From Desulfotalea sp. (GTDB lineage: Bacteria > Desulfobacterota > Desulfobulbia > Desulfobulbales > Desulfocapsaceae), in NCBI GenBank assembly GCA_002733995.1, contig NVXR01000007.1:62549-126548 (forward strand): DNA of 64,000 nt, written 5' to 3'. A program made the translations under genes and the position numbers. The notes under the pieces are model-generated. The model searched no databases, was not told the origin of the DNA, and was given only the letters and a program-made list of their open reading frames with translations. This document shows positions 46,191 through 57,070 of the stretch, piece after piece; within the stretch, counting starts at the first letter, position 1, and each line of letters begins with the position of its first letter.

Positions 46191-46802
46191 ATGACAAAGA
46201 TAATTAATGCTTGTGGTTTGGCGTGTCCGGCACCGGTTCTTTTGGTGAAAGATAGTGTCGAACAGGCCCAGGAAGCACAGATGACGGTACTGGTTGATAA
46301 TGCGGGGTCTGCTGAAAATGTATCTCGTTTTTTGACCACGAAAGGCTATGTGGTAAACGAAAAAAAAGTGGATGGTGTCTTTCGGCTAGAGGCCGCGCGT
46401 GATCCTAACGCTACTTTTGCTGCGGAGCCTCAAAAGAGTCCACACAACACATCTGATGAGTCCCAGAAAGTGCTGGTGTTGGTTACCAGCGATAGTCTTG
46501 GCGCTGGGGATGATATCCTCGGGAAAAAATTGATGCTCAGCTACCTAAAAACCATAAAGGAAATGGGGCCGGAGTTGTGGCAGCTCATCTTTGTAAATGG
46601 TGGGGTGAAACTGACCATCTCTTCTTCTCCAGTTCTTAAAGAGTTGCAGGAGTACGAAGAGTCGGGAACCATCATCCTTGCCTGTGGCACCTGTCTTGAG
46701 CATTTTGGCCTCACCGCCCAAAAACAGGTAGGAGGAACCACCAATATGCTCGATATTGTAACCGCGATCCAACTTGCAGATAAGGTTGTGTCCATAGGGT
46801 AG
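46191..46802 (+). CDS. yedF: YedF-type selenium metabolism protein (TusA-like plus DsrE-like)
   Basis: 203 residues. An N-terminal TusA/SirA domain has the CPxP motif (NACGLACPAPVLLVKDSV, residues 6-23). The C-terminal half is DsrE-like (KVLVLVTSDSLGAGDDILG; ILACGTCLEHFG) with a CGTC pair. Such fusions are genomic markers of selenium utilisation and may deliver selenium or sulfur in persulfide/perselenide form to SelD. It follows selD by 126 bases on the same strand. Confidence 0.88.
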   Translation: MTKIINACGLACPAPVLLVKDSVEQAQEAQMTVLVDNAGSAENVSRFLTTKGYVVNEKKVDGVFRLEAARDPNATFAAEPQKSPHNTSDESQKVLVLVTSDSLGAGDDILGKKLMLSYLKTIKEMGPELWQLIFVNGGVKLTISSSPVLKELQEYEESGTIILACGTCLEHFGLTAQKQVGGTTNMLDIVTAIQLADKVVSIG

Positions 46803-48395
<1,593 letters not shown>

Positions 48396-48426
48396 CTCAA
48401 GATAAGGTCCTCGGTTTTTTGACGGA

Positions 48427-48462
48427 AAAAGCCCCTAGCTCATTTATGAGCTAGGGGCTTTT
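48427..48462. terminator. Strong bidirectional terminator between eno and bluB
   Basis: Perfect inverted repeat with arms AAAAGCCCCTAGCTCAT and its complement, two bases between them, A-run on the left and TTTT on the right. It can terminate eno on the plus strand and bluB on the minus strand. Confidence 0.92.
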
Positions 48463-48515
48463 ATGTTCTTGTCTACTCTCATTCTTATATTGCCGAAACC
48501 GTATAGAAACGCGGG

Positions 48516-49259
48516 CTAATCGTTGGCATGTGGAAAATCACTGTCCTTTTTTATTTGGGCGATAAGGGGAGCAGTGTTGCTTGATTTGCTGTTTTCCCAC
48601 TGGTCAAAATAGATAAGATCTTCAAGGGGTACTCTGTCGAGCCAGCCTGCACTTTCCAGTTCCGGCTTTTGATAAAAATGGGACACATAACCAATGCATA
48701 GATAGGCAATTGGTATGATTTCTTTTGGAATCGCAAGCGCTTTTTGCAGGGCTTCTTCACTCAGTATACTTACCCAGCCGACCCCTAATCCTTCAGCCCG
48801 AGCAGCAAGCCACAGATTTTGCACTGCACAGACACTGCTATAGAGGTCCATTGTGTCAATTGCGGTACGGCCGAGAACCACAGGTCCTGTACGCGTGCGG
48901 TCGCAGGTTATGCAGATGTTAATGGGGGACTCAATGATTCCTTCGAGTTTAAGTGTTCTATATGTTGTGGCTCTTTCTTTATCAAACATATTGGCGGCCT
49001 GTTCATGGGCCTTGCGAAATGCGCTGTGGACCTTCTGCTTTACCACGTTTGACTTCACAATAATATAATTCCATGGTTGCATGAATCCCACCGATGGCGC
49101 GTGGTGAGATGCATATAATACCCTGCTGAGGACATCATCAGGAATAGGGTCCGATTTGAATTGGCCCCTTACGTCGCGGCGGTTGAAGATAGTTTTGTAC
49201 AGTGCCTGGCGTTCCTTATCGGAAAAAAAGATATCTTGTTGCTGCTTTTGCTCTTTCAT
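48516..49259 (-). CDS. bluB: 5,6-dimethylbenzimidazole synthase BluB
   Basis: 247-residue flavin-destroying enzyme that cannibalises FMNH2 to make the lower ligand of cobalamin. It belongs to the nitroreductase fold and shows the BluB-type N-terminus (IFNRRDVRGQF, SHHAPSVGFMQPWNYI), plus AARAEGLGVGWVSIL. These distinguish it from ordinary nitroreductases. The upstream region has features of a cobalamin riboswitch. No other cobalamin biosynthesis gene is in the window. Confidence 0.92.
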   Translation of the reverse strand: MKEQKQQQDIFFSDKERQALYKTIFNRRDVRGQFKSDPIPDDVLSRVLYASHHAPSVGFMQPWNYIIVKSNVVKQKVHSAFRKAHEQAANMFDKERATTYRTLKLEGIIESPINICITCDRTRTGPVVLGRTAIDTMDLYSSVCAVQNLWLAARAEGLGVGWVSILSEEALQKALAIPKEIIPIAYLCIGYVSHFYQKPELESAGWLDRVPLEDLIYFDQWENSKSSNTAPLIAQIKKDSDFPHAND

Positions 49260-49319
49260 ACTATTCCCCTTGGTTGGAAAAATTGTTTAGATCGTTTGTG
49301 CCAACGAGTCTTATCTCCT

Positions 49320-49500
49320 TTCAGGCCGGTCTTCTGACGGGGCCTTTCTTCCCTCCGGTATCTGTTTGGGAAATAAGATGTTTTACTAGTGGTCTGTCGT
49401 CTGACCCGTAATCCTTATAGCCTTGGGTCAGTTGTTGAGAGTCTTCTCGGCTGCCCGATTCTGCCGTTGATCACTCTGGTAGATAATGAGACTGGACGCC
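49320..49500 (-). promoter_or_regulatory. Possible cobalamin riboswitch upstream of bluB
   Basis: On the minus strand, GACCACTAG resembles the B12 box (GCCACTG). It is followed by GGAGGGAAG and by GTCAGAAGACCGGCCTG, which matches the conserved 3' end of cobalamin riboswitches (consensus AGYCRGRAGACCKGCC). A CTGACCC/GGGTCAG hairpin lies just upstream of the B12-box-like sequence. The 5' conserved core (GGGAA and GGTG segments) is not clear, so it could be a degenerate or variant class. bluB is a frequent target of this riboswitch. Confidence 0.48.
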
Positions 49501-50139
49501 TGAAGGTATGAGTTGCAGAACTATTACAGTTGGCGTACTCAAAATTTCGGTGATATGTTTTGTACTGGCGGTAGAGCAGAGTGTCAACGACAAACCAATT
49601 ATGACAAGTGATGGACAGAAGGAGAGCTCATAGGCTTGGATGAATTTCAAAAAAAGTGCCTTTGAAAATCTATTTCTGGGAAAATAGCAATCACTTATGG
49701 ATGGCAGGTTACACCCCACCCTGCCGGGGGATGTACTGCTCTATGGGGGGGCGTATGTATAAAACTGAGTATAAATGGCCCCCCAGATCTTTCTTGGAAC
49801 GGTCAATACGTCATTCTAATTGTGTCTCAATTTGTCTGCCACATTTGTGGACCTTTTCTGGATAGTACTTATCCGGCAAGATTGGCAAAAAATAAGATAA
49901 GTGTCTCTAACTTTTTTCTCTGTTCGCTATCCGGTGATAAATTGTATAATTACGAGGCGACATTCCTTATCTGAGTTGCTTTGGGTCATTATTTTGTTGC
50001 TGGTTAAATATTAAACCATAAGCCTTGGTGAAAATGCAAATTGTATTGGTGAAAAAAGTCTAAGAGCCTTAAAAATACAGCGATAATATGAGGTGCATCC
50101 TCTTCTGCCGTGGCGGAAAAACTCCTTTAGACACTGGAA
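49501..50139. other. Intergenic region upstream of the bluB leader
   Basis: About 640 bases. No supported gene; a minus-strand 82-codon frame (49471-49719) and two plus-strand frames lack ribosome sites and family patterns. Bases 49860-50100 are A/T-rich. Nothing further recognised. Confidence 0.45.
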
Positions 50140-50586
50140 TTATATTGCAATTTTTACAACAACTTTGTGGATGATTCCTGGGCCAATTAATGGCAAATGA
50201 GCATCTTCCGGGAAGAAAATGGCAAAATCATCAGGTCTTGTGCTGAACCAGGCGCTGGGTTGGTCAGAAAAAAACTGTATGTCACCCTCAGGATCGTATG
50301 CTTCGCACCCCTCGGTACATGCGGATCTTGCCTTCCAGCCCATTTCATCGATCCCGCTTAATACCAACTGTATATCTATATATTTATTGTGAACCTCGAG
50401 TAGGGCAGCGTCCTTTGCCCGGCCTTGGTCTTTGCTGATCATTGCGAAAACAGTGTTGCCCTCGATTTCGTACTTTCCTTCTGTAAGGTCTCCGAGGTCT
50501 GACCTGTGCAAAAAATGAAACGCTTTTGAAAAATTACTGTGTAACGCTTTGTAGCGATTGCTGTTGGCCAAGGTATCAAAAATCAT
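50140..50586 (-). CDS. YhcH/YjgK/YiaL family protein (DUF386)
   Basis: 148 residues of the cupin-like YhcH/EbgC family: MIFDTLANSNRY at the start, ALLEVHNKYIDIQLVLSGIDEMGW in the middle and FAIFFPEDAHLP followed by IHKVVVKI at the end, with metal-binding histidines and Glu. Members act on sugars (sialic acid, beta-galactoside-derived) or as anomerases. No sugar operon is nearby, so the substrate is unknown. Confidence 0.88.
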   Translation of the reverse strand: MIFDTLANSNRYKALHSNFSKAFHFLHRSDLGDLTEGKYEIEGNTVFAMISKDQGRAKDAALLEVHNKYIDIQLVLSGIDEMGWKARSACTEGCEAYDPEGDIQFFSDQPSAWFSTRPDDFAIFFPEDAHLPLIGPGIIHKVVVKIAI

Positions 50587-50607
50587 AATATATATTTATA
50601 ATAGAGG

Positions 50608-51255
50608 TTAGTCTGAATGGATGATACTGTTTATCTTACACCCTATTTCCCACAGTTCGTCGATGATTTCCTGGGCATGTTCACTTGCTATGCGGAGTGT
50701 CATAGATCGGGTTTGTGGACTGTGGTTATTGCAGATAGCAATGTTTTTTATCGGGGTGTCATATGCTTCAAGTACTTCAAATATCTTGTAGATAGAAGCG
50801 GGGTCGTGGCTTAGATAAAGTTCGATTCTTGTGTCGTGGTTCTCACTACCAAGAACCTCTACAAAGGCATCAAAGATGTCAGATTCCGTAATGATTCCCA
50901 CGAGAAAACCTTCTGTAACAACAGGAATACCACCGATTTTATGCTTGCGCATAATTCCTGCCACTTTTTCAAGTGTATCCGCAGGGCTTACAGAGATGGG
51001 GGTACGGGTCATAAATGTTTCTACTTTTATCTGATGGGCAAGCGCTCTTGCCGTGTTGTCCTGACTTGCATCAACCTCAGATGGAAGTGCCTTTTTTAAA
51101 TCTTCGTTACTGATAATACCAAGAAGCCTGTTGTCCTTGTCAATGACAGGAATTCTTCTAATACGGTGTTGCTTCATCAGAGAGCAAGCGCTTGTGATTG
51201 TTTCATCGACCGTTACAGTTACGACTTCGCTTCGCATCCATATTTTAACAAACAT
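50608..51255 (-). CDS. AcuB-like protein: two CBS domains plus ACT-like domain
   Basis: 215 residues. A CBS pair (MRSEVVTVTVDETITSACSL; FMTRTPISVSPADTLEKVA) is followed by an ACT-like C-terminal part (RIELYLSHDPASIYKIFEVLE). This architecture resembles AcuB, named from acetoin utilisation, which likely senses adenylates and amino acids. The start codon overlaps the stop of the FapA-like gene (TAATG), showing translational coupling. A functional link to FapA-like proteins is unexplained. Confidence 0.83.
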   Translation of the reverse strand: MFVKIWMRSEVVTVTVDETITSACSLMKQHRIRRIPVIDKDNRLLGIISNEDLKKALPSEVDASQDNTARALAHQIKVETFMTRTPISVSPADTLEKVAGIMRKHKIGGIPVVTEGFLVGIITESDIFDAFVEVLGSENHDTRIELYLSHDPASIYKIFEVLEAYDTPIKNIAICNNHSPQTRSMTLRIASEHAQEIIDELWEIGCKINSIIHSD

Positions 51256-52904
51256 TATTTTTTTCCTTCGAGGTATGGTGTGGCAACGATATCTCCGGTC
51301 TTTCTGTCAATATAAAAACGAATGGCTGCAGCCTCTTCTTCGAGTGTTGTACTGACATTACCAATGCGAATCTTAGTTCCGGATGCAATCTTTCCTTGTA
51401 CTGCAATTGTAGCAGAACAGTAATTAAAGGTTGGGTCAAATTTTGAGTAGAGAGGGCTATTGGGGATCAAATTGAGTTTTTTGAAATGGTTGATTCGTTT
51501 TTGCAGGGCTGTTGCTTTTTTTATATATTTTGATGTCTCGCTATATTCCTGTCCATTCATTTGCAGAAGATTTTCCTGGTCCTGTTGGAGGTCTCGGATG
51601 TTGGCCCGAAGTGCGTTTCTTTGGCGGAATCGTTCTGGTTCAACCCCTGCGACAAGTGTTATAGGTGTTGCCCGGTCGGAGCCAACTATACCGCCGATGA
51701 AGCTGAGACTAGAACAGAATGTGCCGCCCACAACTATGGATTCAGGTTTGCATAGTATCATTTTCTTTGAATGGATGTTGGCATAATAGGCCCCCTTGGT
51801 GATAACGACGGTACCTCCACTAACTATAGTTGCTTGTTGGGCAAAGGATATTTCCACATCGCCATCCGTTGTAAGTGTTGCTTGTTCGCCAATGAGGCCG
51901 CTTGCAATCTTACTGTTGCCTTTGGCTCTTACTGTTGCACTGTAGATGTTGCCTCCGATGGAGAGGTCTCCATTGCAACTGACGGTAAATCCAGGTTTGA
52001 TATTACCCTTTATTTCAAGACCGTTTTTCGATTCGATGTTGCCCACAGCAAAATCAATATCACCATCAATTGTTTGTTTTGCTGTTACTTTTACGTCGGA
52101 TTCGTTGACGATGGAAAGCACTCCAGAACAGGTGGCAAGCACCTGTCTACTCTCTTCGTTGTACTGCACGTCACCCGAAACTTTAACCTTTAGATCTTTG
52201 CCCGGCTTTTGAGATATGGGGTTGCTGTGGATGTCTGTTCCGGGTGTTCCGAGGGTGAGAGAAACCTTGGTGGCAATGAGCTCATCCTTATCTATTCCGA
52301 TAAATATTTTTCTTTCGCGCCAGTCAATAGAGCCATCTTGAAGAATTTTACCGGGTAATGGGCCTATCTCGATTTCAAAACGAAGATAGGCGTCGTCACC
52401 ATCGACAGGCAGTAAGCCCCTGGCAATGGAAATCCCTAATCTCGGTTGACCAATTTGTTCAACGTGTTCAATACTCTCCTGAATTGTCAGCTCATCAATA
52501 CCACAACTGATCTCTTGTTCTTGGCATATAGCCAGGATGACCTCTAGGGTAAGTGGTGGTGTGCCTGGAAGTTGAGGGTAAAGGGCCAGGGTTGCCAACA
52601 TTTTGTCAGCTGCAATATCAATGAGGGGGTTGATTTCGATACTGATGACAGTCGCACTTCCTGTTTTGTTTTGACTGACTGTAGGGTAACCCGAAACATC
52701 GGTTGTAATCGAGAGGTTGTCCTCGGTTAGTGTGCAGTTTTTGCCAGCTACAAGGCTTGTCGACAGATTGTGAGCCGCCGGTGTAAGAGATAGAATCGGT
52801 TGATTTATCCTGATTAGTTCAGATATGACGATATCATTTGAGAGGCCATCCACCATGATACTGATGGTTTTTGATTTAAAGTGGGTGGTAAGGGTCTCAT
52901 TCAT
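51255..52904 (-). CDS. FapA/DUF342 family protein
   Basis: 549 residues. The middle (about 150-430) is a DUF342/FapA core with the repeated beta-helix-like pattern (NGLEIKGNIKPGFTVSCNGDLSIGGNIYSATVRAKG split over several turns), and LPVDGDDAYLRFE-type strands before it. A coiled-coil segment (FRQRNALRANIRDLQQDQENLL) follows. The family includes FapA (flagellar-assembly-associated, in some bacteria cell-surface regulating) but most members are uncharacterised. It is followed by the AcuB-like gene with overlapping stop and start. Confidence 0.84.
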   Translation of the reverse strand: MNETLTTHFKSKTISIMVDGLSNDIVISELIRINQPILSLTPAAHNLSTSLVAGKNCTLTEDNLSITTDVSGYPTVSQNKTGSATVISIEINPLIDIAADKMLATLALYPQLPGTPPLTLEVILAICQEQEISCGIDELTIQESIEHVEQIGQPRLGISIARGLLPVDGDDAYLRFEIEIGPLPGKILQDGSIDWRERKIFIGIDKDELIATKVSLTLGTPGTDIHSNPISQKPGKDLKVKVSGDVQYNEESRQVLATCSGVLSIVNESDVKVTAKQTIDGDIDFAVGNIESKNGLEIKGNIKPGFTVSCNGDLSIGGNIYSATVRAKGNSKIASGLIGEQATLTTDGDVEISFAQQATIVSGGTVVITKGAYYANIHSKKMILCKPESIVVGGTFCSSLSFIGGIVGSDRATPITLVAGVEPERFRQRNALRANIRDLQQDQENLLQMNGQEYSETSKYIKKATALQKRINHFKKLNLIPNSPLYSKFDPTFNYCSATIAVQGKIASGTKIRIGNVSTTLEEEAAAIRFYIDRKTGDIVATPYLEGKK

Positions 52905-53758
52905 GATTGGCTGGTAAGATAAATTTATTGTAAATGGTTGCGTAAGACGATGAACAATCTTTTACGACACCATCATCCATAAAACTACGTGTCCGTTGGG
53001 GAAGTGTATCATATTGATATTATATCTGTCTATTTGTATAACAGATTGCAGTTGTTCGTCAATGGAGTTTAAAACAAGACTCGCTTCCATTGGGGTCAAG
53101 GCATGGCGGAGGTTGTGCCCAGTTACACGTTTCTGTCGGCCCACTTTCTAACAGTCGACGTAACAGCTTTTTACTGGCCGGAATCGAGCGGTTGGTCCCT
53201 GATTACCCCCTTGGTCTCCAGGTACAAACAGTGCTCTCACCCACCTTAATGTTCTGGCCCTGGGGCTCAAGGGCCTCTCTTTATTGAATGTTTGGGGGCA
53301 GGAAACGACAAGAACAAAAGTAGATGGCCTTTATTTCCCGGTTTCAAGATTGTCTTTACCTCTTCTTAGCTAGAGTCAGGAGATGAGGTCGCTTTTGTTG
53401 GGGACGAGTGGGGTGGATGGATCGCTTGTGGGGAGTTAAGAGAATGGTCCGCTGGAAATAAAGGACTGCATTTTTGGCTGGATTTTGTCCGGTAATACAA
53501 AGGATTGTCCGTGGTTGTGGGGTGGTATACAGATAAATCTAGAGTAGGTTGCTAGATTATTTTAAATAATAATAAGCGGATAAAATCTTCACCTTTGGTT
53601 TCTGCCAATGTGTATTTGTGCGAGAAGGATGTTGCAGTCCTGCTCATTAATGCTCTTTAAAAATAGAAGATTAATCAGGCTATGGAACCGGGCAATAACG
53701 AGTTGTTTGTCTTCGGTTAGAAACTTGTACCCATAATAAATCAGAAGGGGAAGAGATA
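52905..53758. other. Intergenic region upstream of the Ntn hydrolase gene
   Basis: About 850 bases. A 60-codon minus-strand frame (52962-53144) ending MIHFPNGHVVLWMMVS and a 63-codon one (53589-53780) look mildly coding-like in composition but have no ribosome binding site and no family; they could be remnants of genes. Otherwise nothing recognised. GGGAAGAG before 53759 is the ribosome binding site of the next gene. Confidence 0.4.
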
Positions 53759-54880
53759 ATGACAAAAAGTACAACAGCACTCTGGAGTGTGGTTATCGGC
53801 GCAATATCATTGTTTTGTTTGCATACTGCTTCAGTAGAGGCGTGTACCGGCATACGACTACAAAGTGTAGGCGGAGGTACTGTTTACGGGCGAACCATGG
53901 AATGGGGGGCCTTTGATTTAAATACTCGTGTGGCCATTATTCCACGGGGGTACGAATTCTCCGGTTTAACGCCCGAAGGGTTAAATGGTAAAAAGTGGAC
54001 TGCAAAATATGGTGTTGTTGGTCTTGATATGCTCCATAAAGACTGGCTTGCCGATGGCATGAACGAAAAAGGTCTTACCGTTGGTCTTTTTTACCATCCG
54101 GGTTTTGCAGTGTACTCGAAATATGAAAAGAGTAAGGCCTCAAATTCTATCACTGCGGTTGATGTTGTCAGCTACATTTTAAGCCAGTTTGCAACTATTG
54201 ATGAAGTTCGTAGAGGCATGGATGACGTTTTGGTGGTTGCTGTTCTCGAAGAGGCAATTGGTAACATTCCTGTACAGGCGCATTGGTTTGTGACCAGTCC
54301 TGATGGGGACTCAGTTGTCATAGAGTTTACTGACGGCAAGATGAAGATTTATGATAATCCGCTGGGCGTACTTACAAATTCCCCGAATTTTGATTGGCAT
54401 ATGACCAACCTGCGTAATTATGTCAATCTGTCCCAGGTTTCCTTACCGGGAAAAAGGATTGAAGAACTAGATTTTAAACCTCTTGGTGGCGGTAGTGGGA
54501 TGATAGGCTTGCCCGGTGATTTTACCCCGCCATCGCGCTTTGTTCGTGCGGTTGCCTATACGCAAACAGCTCGACTTACCAGTAGTGCAAATGAGACCGT
54601 GTACGAAGTCTTCAGGATTCTAGATAATTTCAATTTACCTCTGGGGGCCGCCGAGGGTGCAGGAGACGTTGCTACTCAGGGGATGCGCAGTGCGACTATT
54701 TGGACCTCTGTATGGAATTTGCAAGATTGTATACTGAGCTATCATACCCAACATAATCGTCGAGTGAGAACATTAGACCTGAAGAAAATTGATTTTTCAA
54801 ATATTGGGGAAAAGATAATTCATCTTTCACTGGATAAAAATAAAGAACAAGATACAGAGGAGCTTACCCTAAGCAAATAG
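53759..54880 (+). CDS. Exported linear-amide C-N hydrolase (choloylglycine hydrolase/penicillin V acylase family)
   Basis: 373 residues. A signal peptide ends at SVEA and exposes C29 (CTGIRLQ) as the N-terminal nucleophile, the hallmark of Ntn hydrolases. Other family motifs are GRTMEWG, DGMNEKGLTVGLFYHPG, VLTNSPNFDWHMTNLRNY (Asn of the oxyanion hole) and a C-terminal WTSVWNLQD. The exported, periplasmic form groups with penicillin V acylases that in several Gram-negatives also hydrolyse acyl-homoserine lactones; the natural substrate here is unknown. GGGAAGAG precedes the ATG. Confidence 0.9.
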   Translation: MTKSTTALWSVVIGAISLFCLHTASVEACTGIRLQSVGGGTVYGRTMEWGAFDLNTRVAIIPRGYEFSGLTPEGLNGKKWTAKYGVVGLDMLHKDWLADGMNEKGLTVGLFYHPGFAVYSKYEKSKASNSITAVDVVSYILSQFATIDEVRRGMDDVLVVAVLEEAIGNIPVQAHWFVTSPDGDSVVIEFTDGKMKIYDNPLGVLTNSPNFDWHMTNLRNYVNLSQVSLPGKRIEELDFKPLGGGSGMIGLPGDFTPPSRFVRAVAYTQTARLTSSANETVYEVFRILDNFNLPLGAAEGAGDVATQGMRSATIWTSVWNLQDCILSYHTQHNRRVRTLDLKKIDFSNIGEKIIHLSLDKNKEQDTEELTLSK

Positions 54881-54995
54881 GGGAGAAGTTGGCAAACTTC
54901 CCCATGAGGACAGGTCTTTTGTGCTGGCCGGTCACCGCGCAGTTGCCAAGATGGTGCAGTTGGCACGTTTATCTGATGAGTTACAGGAGTATGTA

Positions 54996-55943
54996 ATGTA
55001 CAAATATCTATTTGGCCCCGTCCCGTCACGGCGGTTAGGAATGTCTTTGGGAGTTGATTTAGTTCCAAAGAAAGTGTGTTCACTTGATTGCGTTTATTGT
55101 GAAGTAGGTAAAACAACGAAGCTGACGCTTGAGAGAAAAGAGTACAGTAAAGTTGATAGGGTAAAAGAAGAATTAAGCAATTATTTCAGTAATAACCCAG
55201 ATCCCGACTACATCACTTTTTCAGGGTTTGGTGAGCCGACTTTGAATAAGTGTATTGATGAAATTCTTGATTTTATACAACAAAATAAGCCTAATGTCCC
55301 TATTGCTGTTTTGACTAACGGGACCCTGCTGTACGATAGCAAGGTGCGGGAAACACTACTGAAAGCTGACCTTGTTCTTCCGTCTCTTGATGCTGCAACG
55401 GATGAAGTTTTTAAAAAAATAAACCGGCCTGCAGAGGGGTTAAACATAGCTCAATGCATTCAAGGTTTAGTCGATTTTAGAAATGATTTTAAAGGTAAGA
55501 TGTGGCTCGAAGTATTTATTTTACCTGATTACAACGATAGCGACAGTGAGTTGACAGCACTTAAAAAAGCGATTGTGAAAATCAAACCGGATTCTATACA
55601 GTTAAACACCTTGGATCGCCCCGGAACTGTCACCAGTTTAAGGGGGGCAACACGGGAAGAACTACAACGAGTGTCCGAGTTCTGGGGGTTAGACAATGTT
55701 GCAATAATTGCCGCCGCTCCGGAAAGAAAAAAGATGCAAGTATATAGAAATGATATTGAAACGGCAATTGTTGAGACCATTGCGCGAAGGCCGTGCACGC
55801 TTGACGATTTGACGAAGATATTAGGTAAGCATGTCAATGAAGTAAATAAATACCTGGATGTTTTAGAGGCAGAAGGGAGGATTGAAACGGTTGTACAGGA
55901 AAGAGGTGTTTTCTATCAAATGAAAGAAGGCGATGGGGAGTGA
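54996..55943 (+). CDS. Radical SAM protein with C-terminal winged helix
   Basis: 315 residues. The 4Fe-4S/SAM motif is CSLDCVYC (C28, C32, C35; pattern C-x3-C-x2-C), followed by FSGFGEPTLN and VLTNGTLL. The last 70 residues form a winged-helix-like domain (RRPCTLDDLTKILGKHVNEVNKYLDVLE). It resembles the uncharacterised radical SAM group often annotated as "Fe-S oxidoreductase" of the elongator/AmmeMemoRadiSam-type neighbourhood. ATG 54996 is preceded by AGGAG six bases away; the frame is open further upstream, with no ribosome site there. Substrate unknown. Confidence 0.87.
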   Translation: MYKYLFGPVPSRRLGMSLGVDLVPKKVCSLDCVYCEVGKTTKLTLERKEYSKVDRVKEELSNYFSNNPDPDYITFSGFGEPTLNKCIDEILDFIQQNKPNVPIAVLTNGTLLYDSKVRETLLKADLVLPSLDAATDEVFKKINRPAEGLNIAQCIQGLVDFRNDFKGKMWLEVFILPDYNDSDSELTALKKAIVKIKPDSIQLNTLDRPGTVTSLRGATREELQRVSEFWGLDNVAIIAAAPERKKMQVYRNDIETAIVETIARRPCTLDDLTKILGKHVNEVNKYLDVLEAEGRIETVVQERGVFYQMKEGDGE

Positions 55944-56035
55944 GTTTGTAACTGCTTACCCCACTTCTAGACTTTGTCGCCTGGGTGTTCGTTACGTCTC
56001 GACGTCCCAAGTAAACGGATTTAACAGTATTGGAG

Positions 56036-56058
56036 AACCGCTACAAGCTGTGGCGGTT
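56036..56058. terminator. Hairpin downstream of the radical SAM gene
   Basis: Ten-base stem AACCGCTACA paired with TGTGGCGGTT (one wobble) and a three-base loop, 92 bases beyond the stop. The following TTAATC is only a weak U-tract. It separates the radical SAM gene from the convergent PHP gene. Confidence 0.5.
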
Positions 56059-56172
56059 TAATCAATGTATTTCTTCCCCAAAAAGACAAAAAACTATTGG
56101 TCTTGCCTCCACTTTGCTTTGTGAAAATGGTGAACATAGGTCATATGAGGGAAATGGACTAACGGTGCAAAT

Positions 56173-57036
56173 TTAGTAGCTGAGAAGTGTAGGTTGTCTC
56201 CATTGAGTAGAAAAGCCAAGTTCTGTGAGGAGTGATATGCCCTGGTCCATATAGCCCGCAACGGACTTCACACCGTGGGAGTCGTCCCCCGGTACCACCG
56301 CAATGTCCAGCCCCCGTGCTAGCTCTAGGATGGGGCGACTTATGTAGGGTTCGTCAGCACCTTTAACCAGTGCGCGAAGATTTAAATCAAGAATCAGGTC
56401 AAACTCCTTGATGAGCTTTAGGTTGCGCTTAATTCGTTGCCATATTGCGGGTTTTTGCAGGCGTGATTTATACCCCGGATCAAAAATACGAATCAGATCA
56501 AAATGTCCTACCACGGCTGGACGAAAAAGGTTTAGCATTTCATACTGCTGATCAAAATATCGGCAGTAGAGTTTGTCTATACTACCTTGTTGTTGAACCG
56601 CTTGAGCATATGTCTTTTGAGAGTAGTCAATGCTGATATCATCTACAAAATGGATGGAACCCACTATGTAGTCAGGCCGATAACGTTCTAAAAGAAATGG
56701 GACAAATTGTTTGTAGCCGCTATAGGTCTCAATTTCCATAGCCGCAAAAATTTTCAGCTGGCTCTGGTATTTATTCTGCAGGTGGCGACACTCATCCATG
56801 TAGGATGTAAAGGTTTTAAGCAGCAGTTCTGGGCTAAGGCCAAGCTCTACTTGCCCTGGATCGAGGAGTGCCGTGCTGATGGCTGGTGCATGTTCTGTTA
56901 TCCCAATCCAGGAAAAGTTGAGTTCAATATAGCGTTTGATAATGTTTTCGAGGTCATCGGTTGCATGGTCGCAGAATTGACCGCTGTGACCACCGTGAAC
57001 GGATACATATCGTGGCGTACTTGACGTAGTGTTCAT
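56173..57036 (-). CDS. PHP-domain phosphoesterase, histidinol-phosphatase-like
   Basis: 287 residues. Motifs of the PHP fold: SVHGGHSGQFCDHA near residue 12, ITEHAP (about 47), AAMEIETYSG, IVGSIHFVDD (about 130), VVGHFDLIRI and PGDDSHGV near the C-terminus, giving the metal ligands His, Glu and Asp. It resembles HisK-type histidinol phosphatase, but no his gene is nearby, so a different phosphoester is possible. It follows nikR by a short gap on the same strand. Confidence 0.86.
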   Translation of the reverse strand: MNTTSSTPRYVSVHGGHSGQFCDHATDDLENIIKRYIELNFSWIGITEHAPAISTALLDPGQVELGLSPELLLKTFTSYMDECRHLQNKYQSQLKIFAAMEIETYSGYKQFVPFLLERYRPDYIVGSIHFVDDISIDYSQKTYAQAVQQQGSIDKLYCRYFDQQYEMLNLFRPAVVGHFDLIRIFDPGYKSRLQKPAIWQRIKRNLKLIKEFDLILDLNLRALVKGADEPYISRPILELARGLDIAVVPGDDSHGVKSVAGYMDQGISLLTELGFSTQWRQPTLLSY

Positions 57037-57070
57037 GGAAAATGTGGGTTAAGCTGTTTGGCGTTTGTAA

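Noticed and set aside
53589..53780. Minus-strand 63-codon frame overlapping the Ntn hydrolase start
   Set aside because: Somewhat coding-like sequence, but no ribosome binding site, no family and overlap with a well-supported gene start.
54880..54995. Hairpin after the Ntn hydrolase gene as a terminator
   Set aside because: The stem (GGGGA...TCCCC) has bulges and no T-run; too weak to call.
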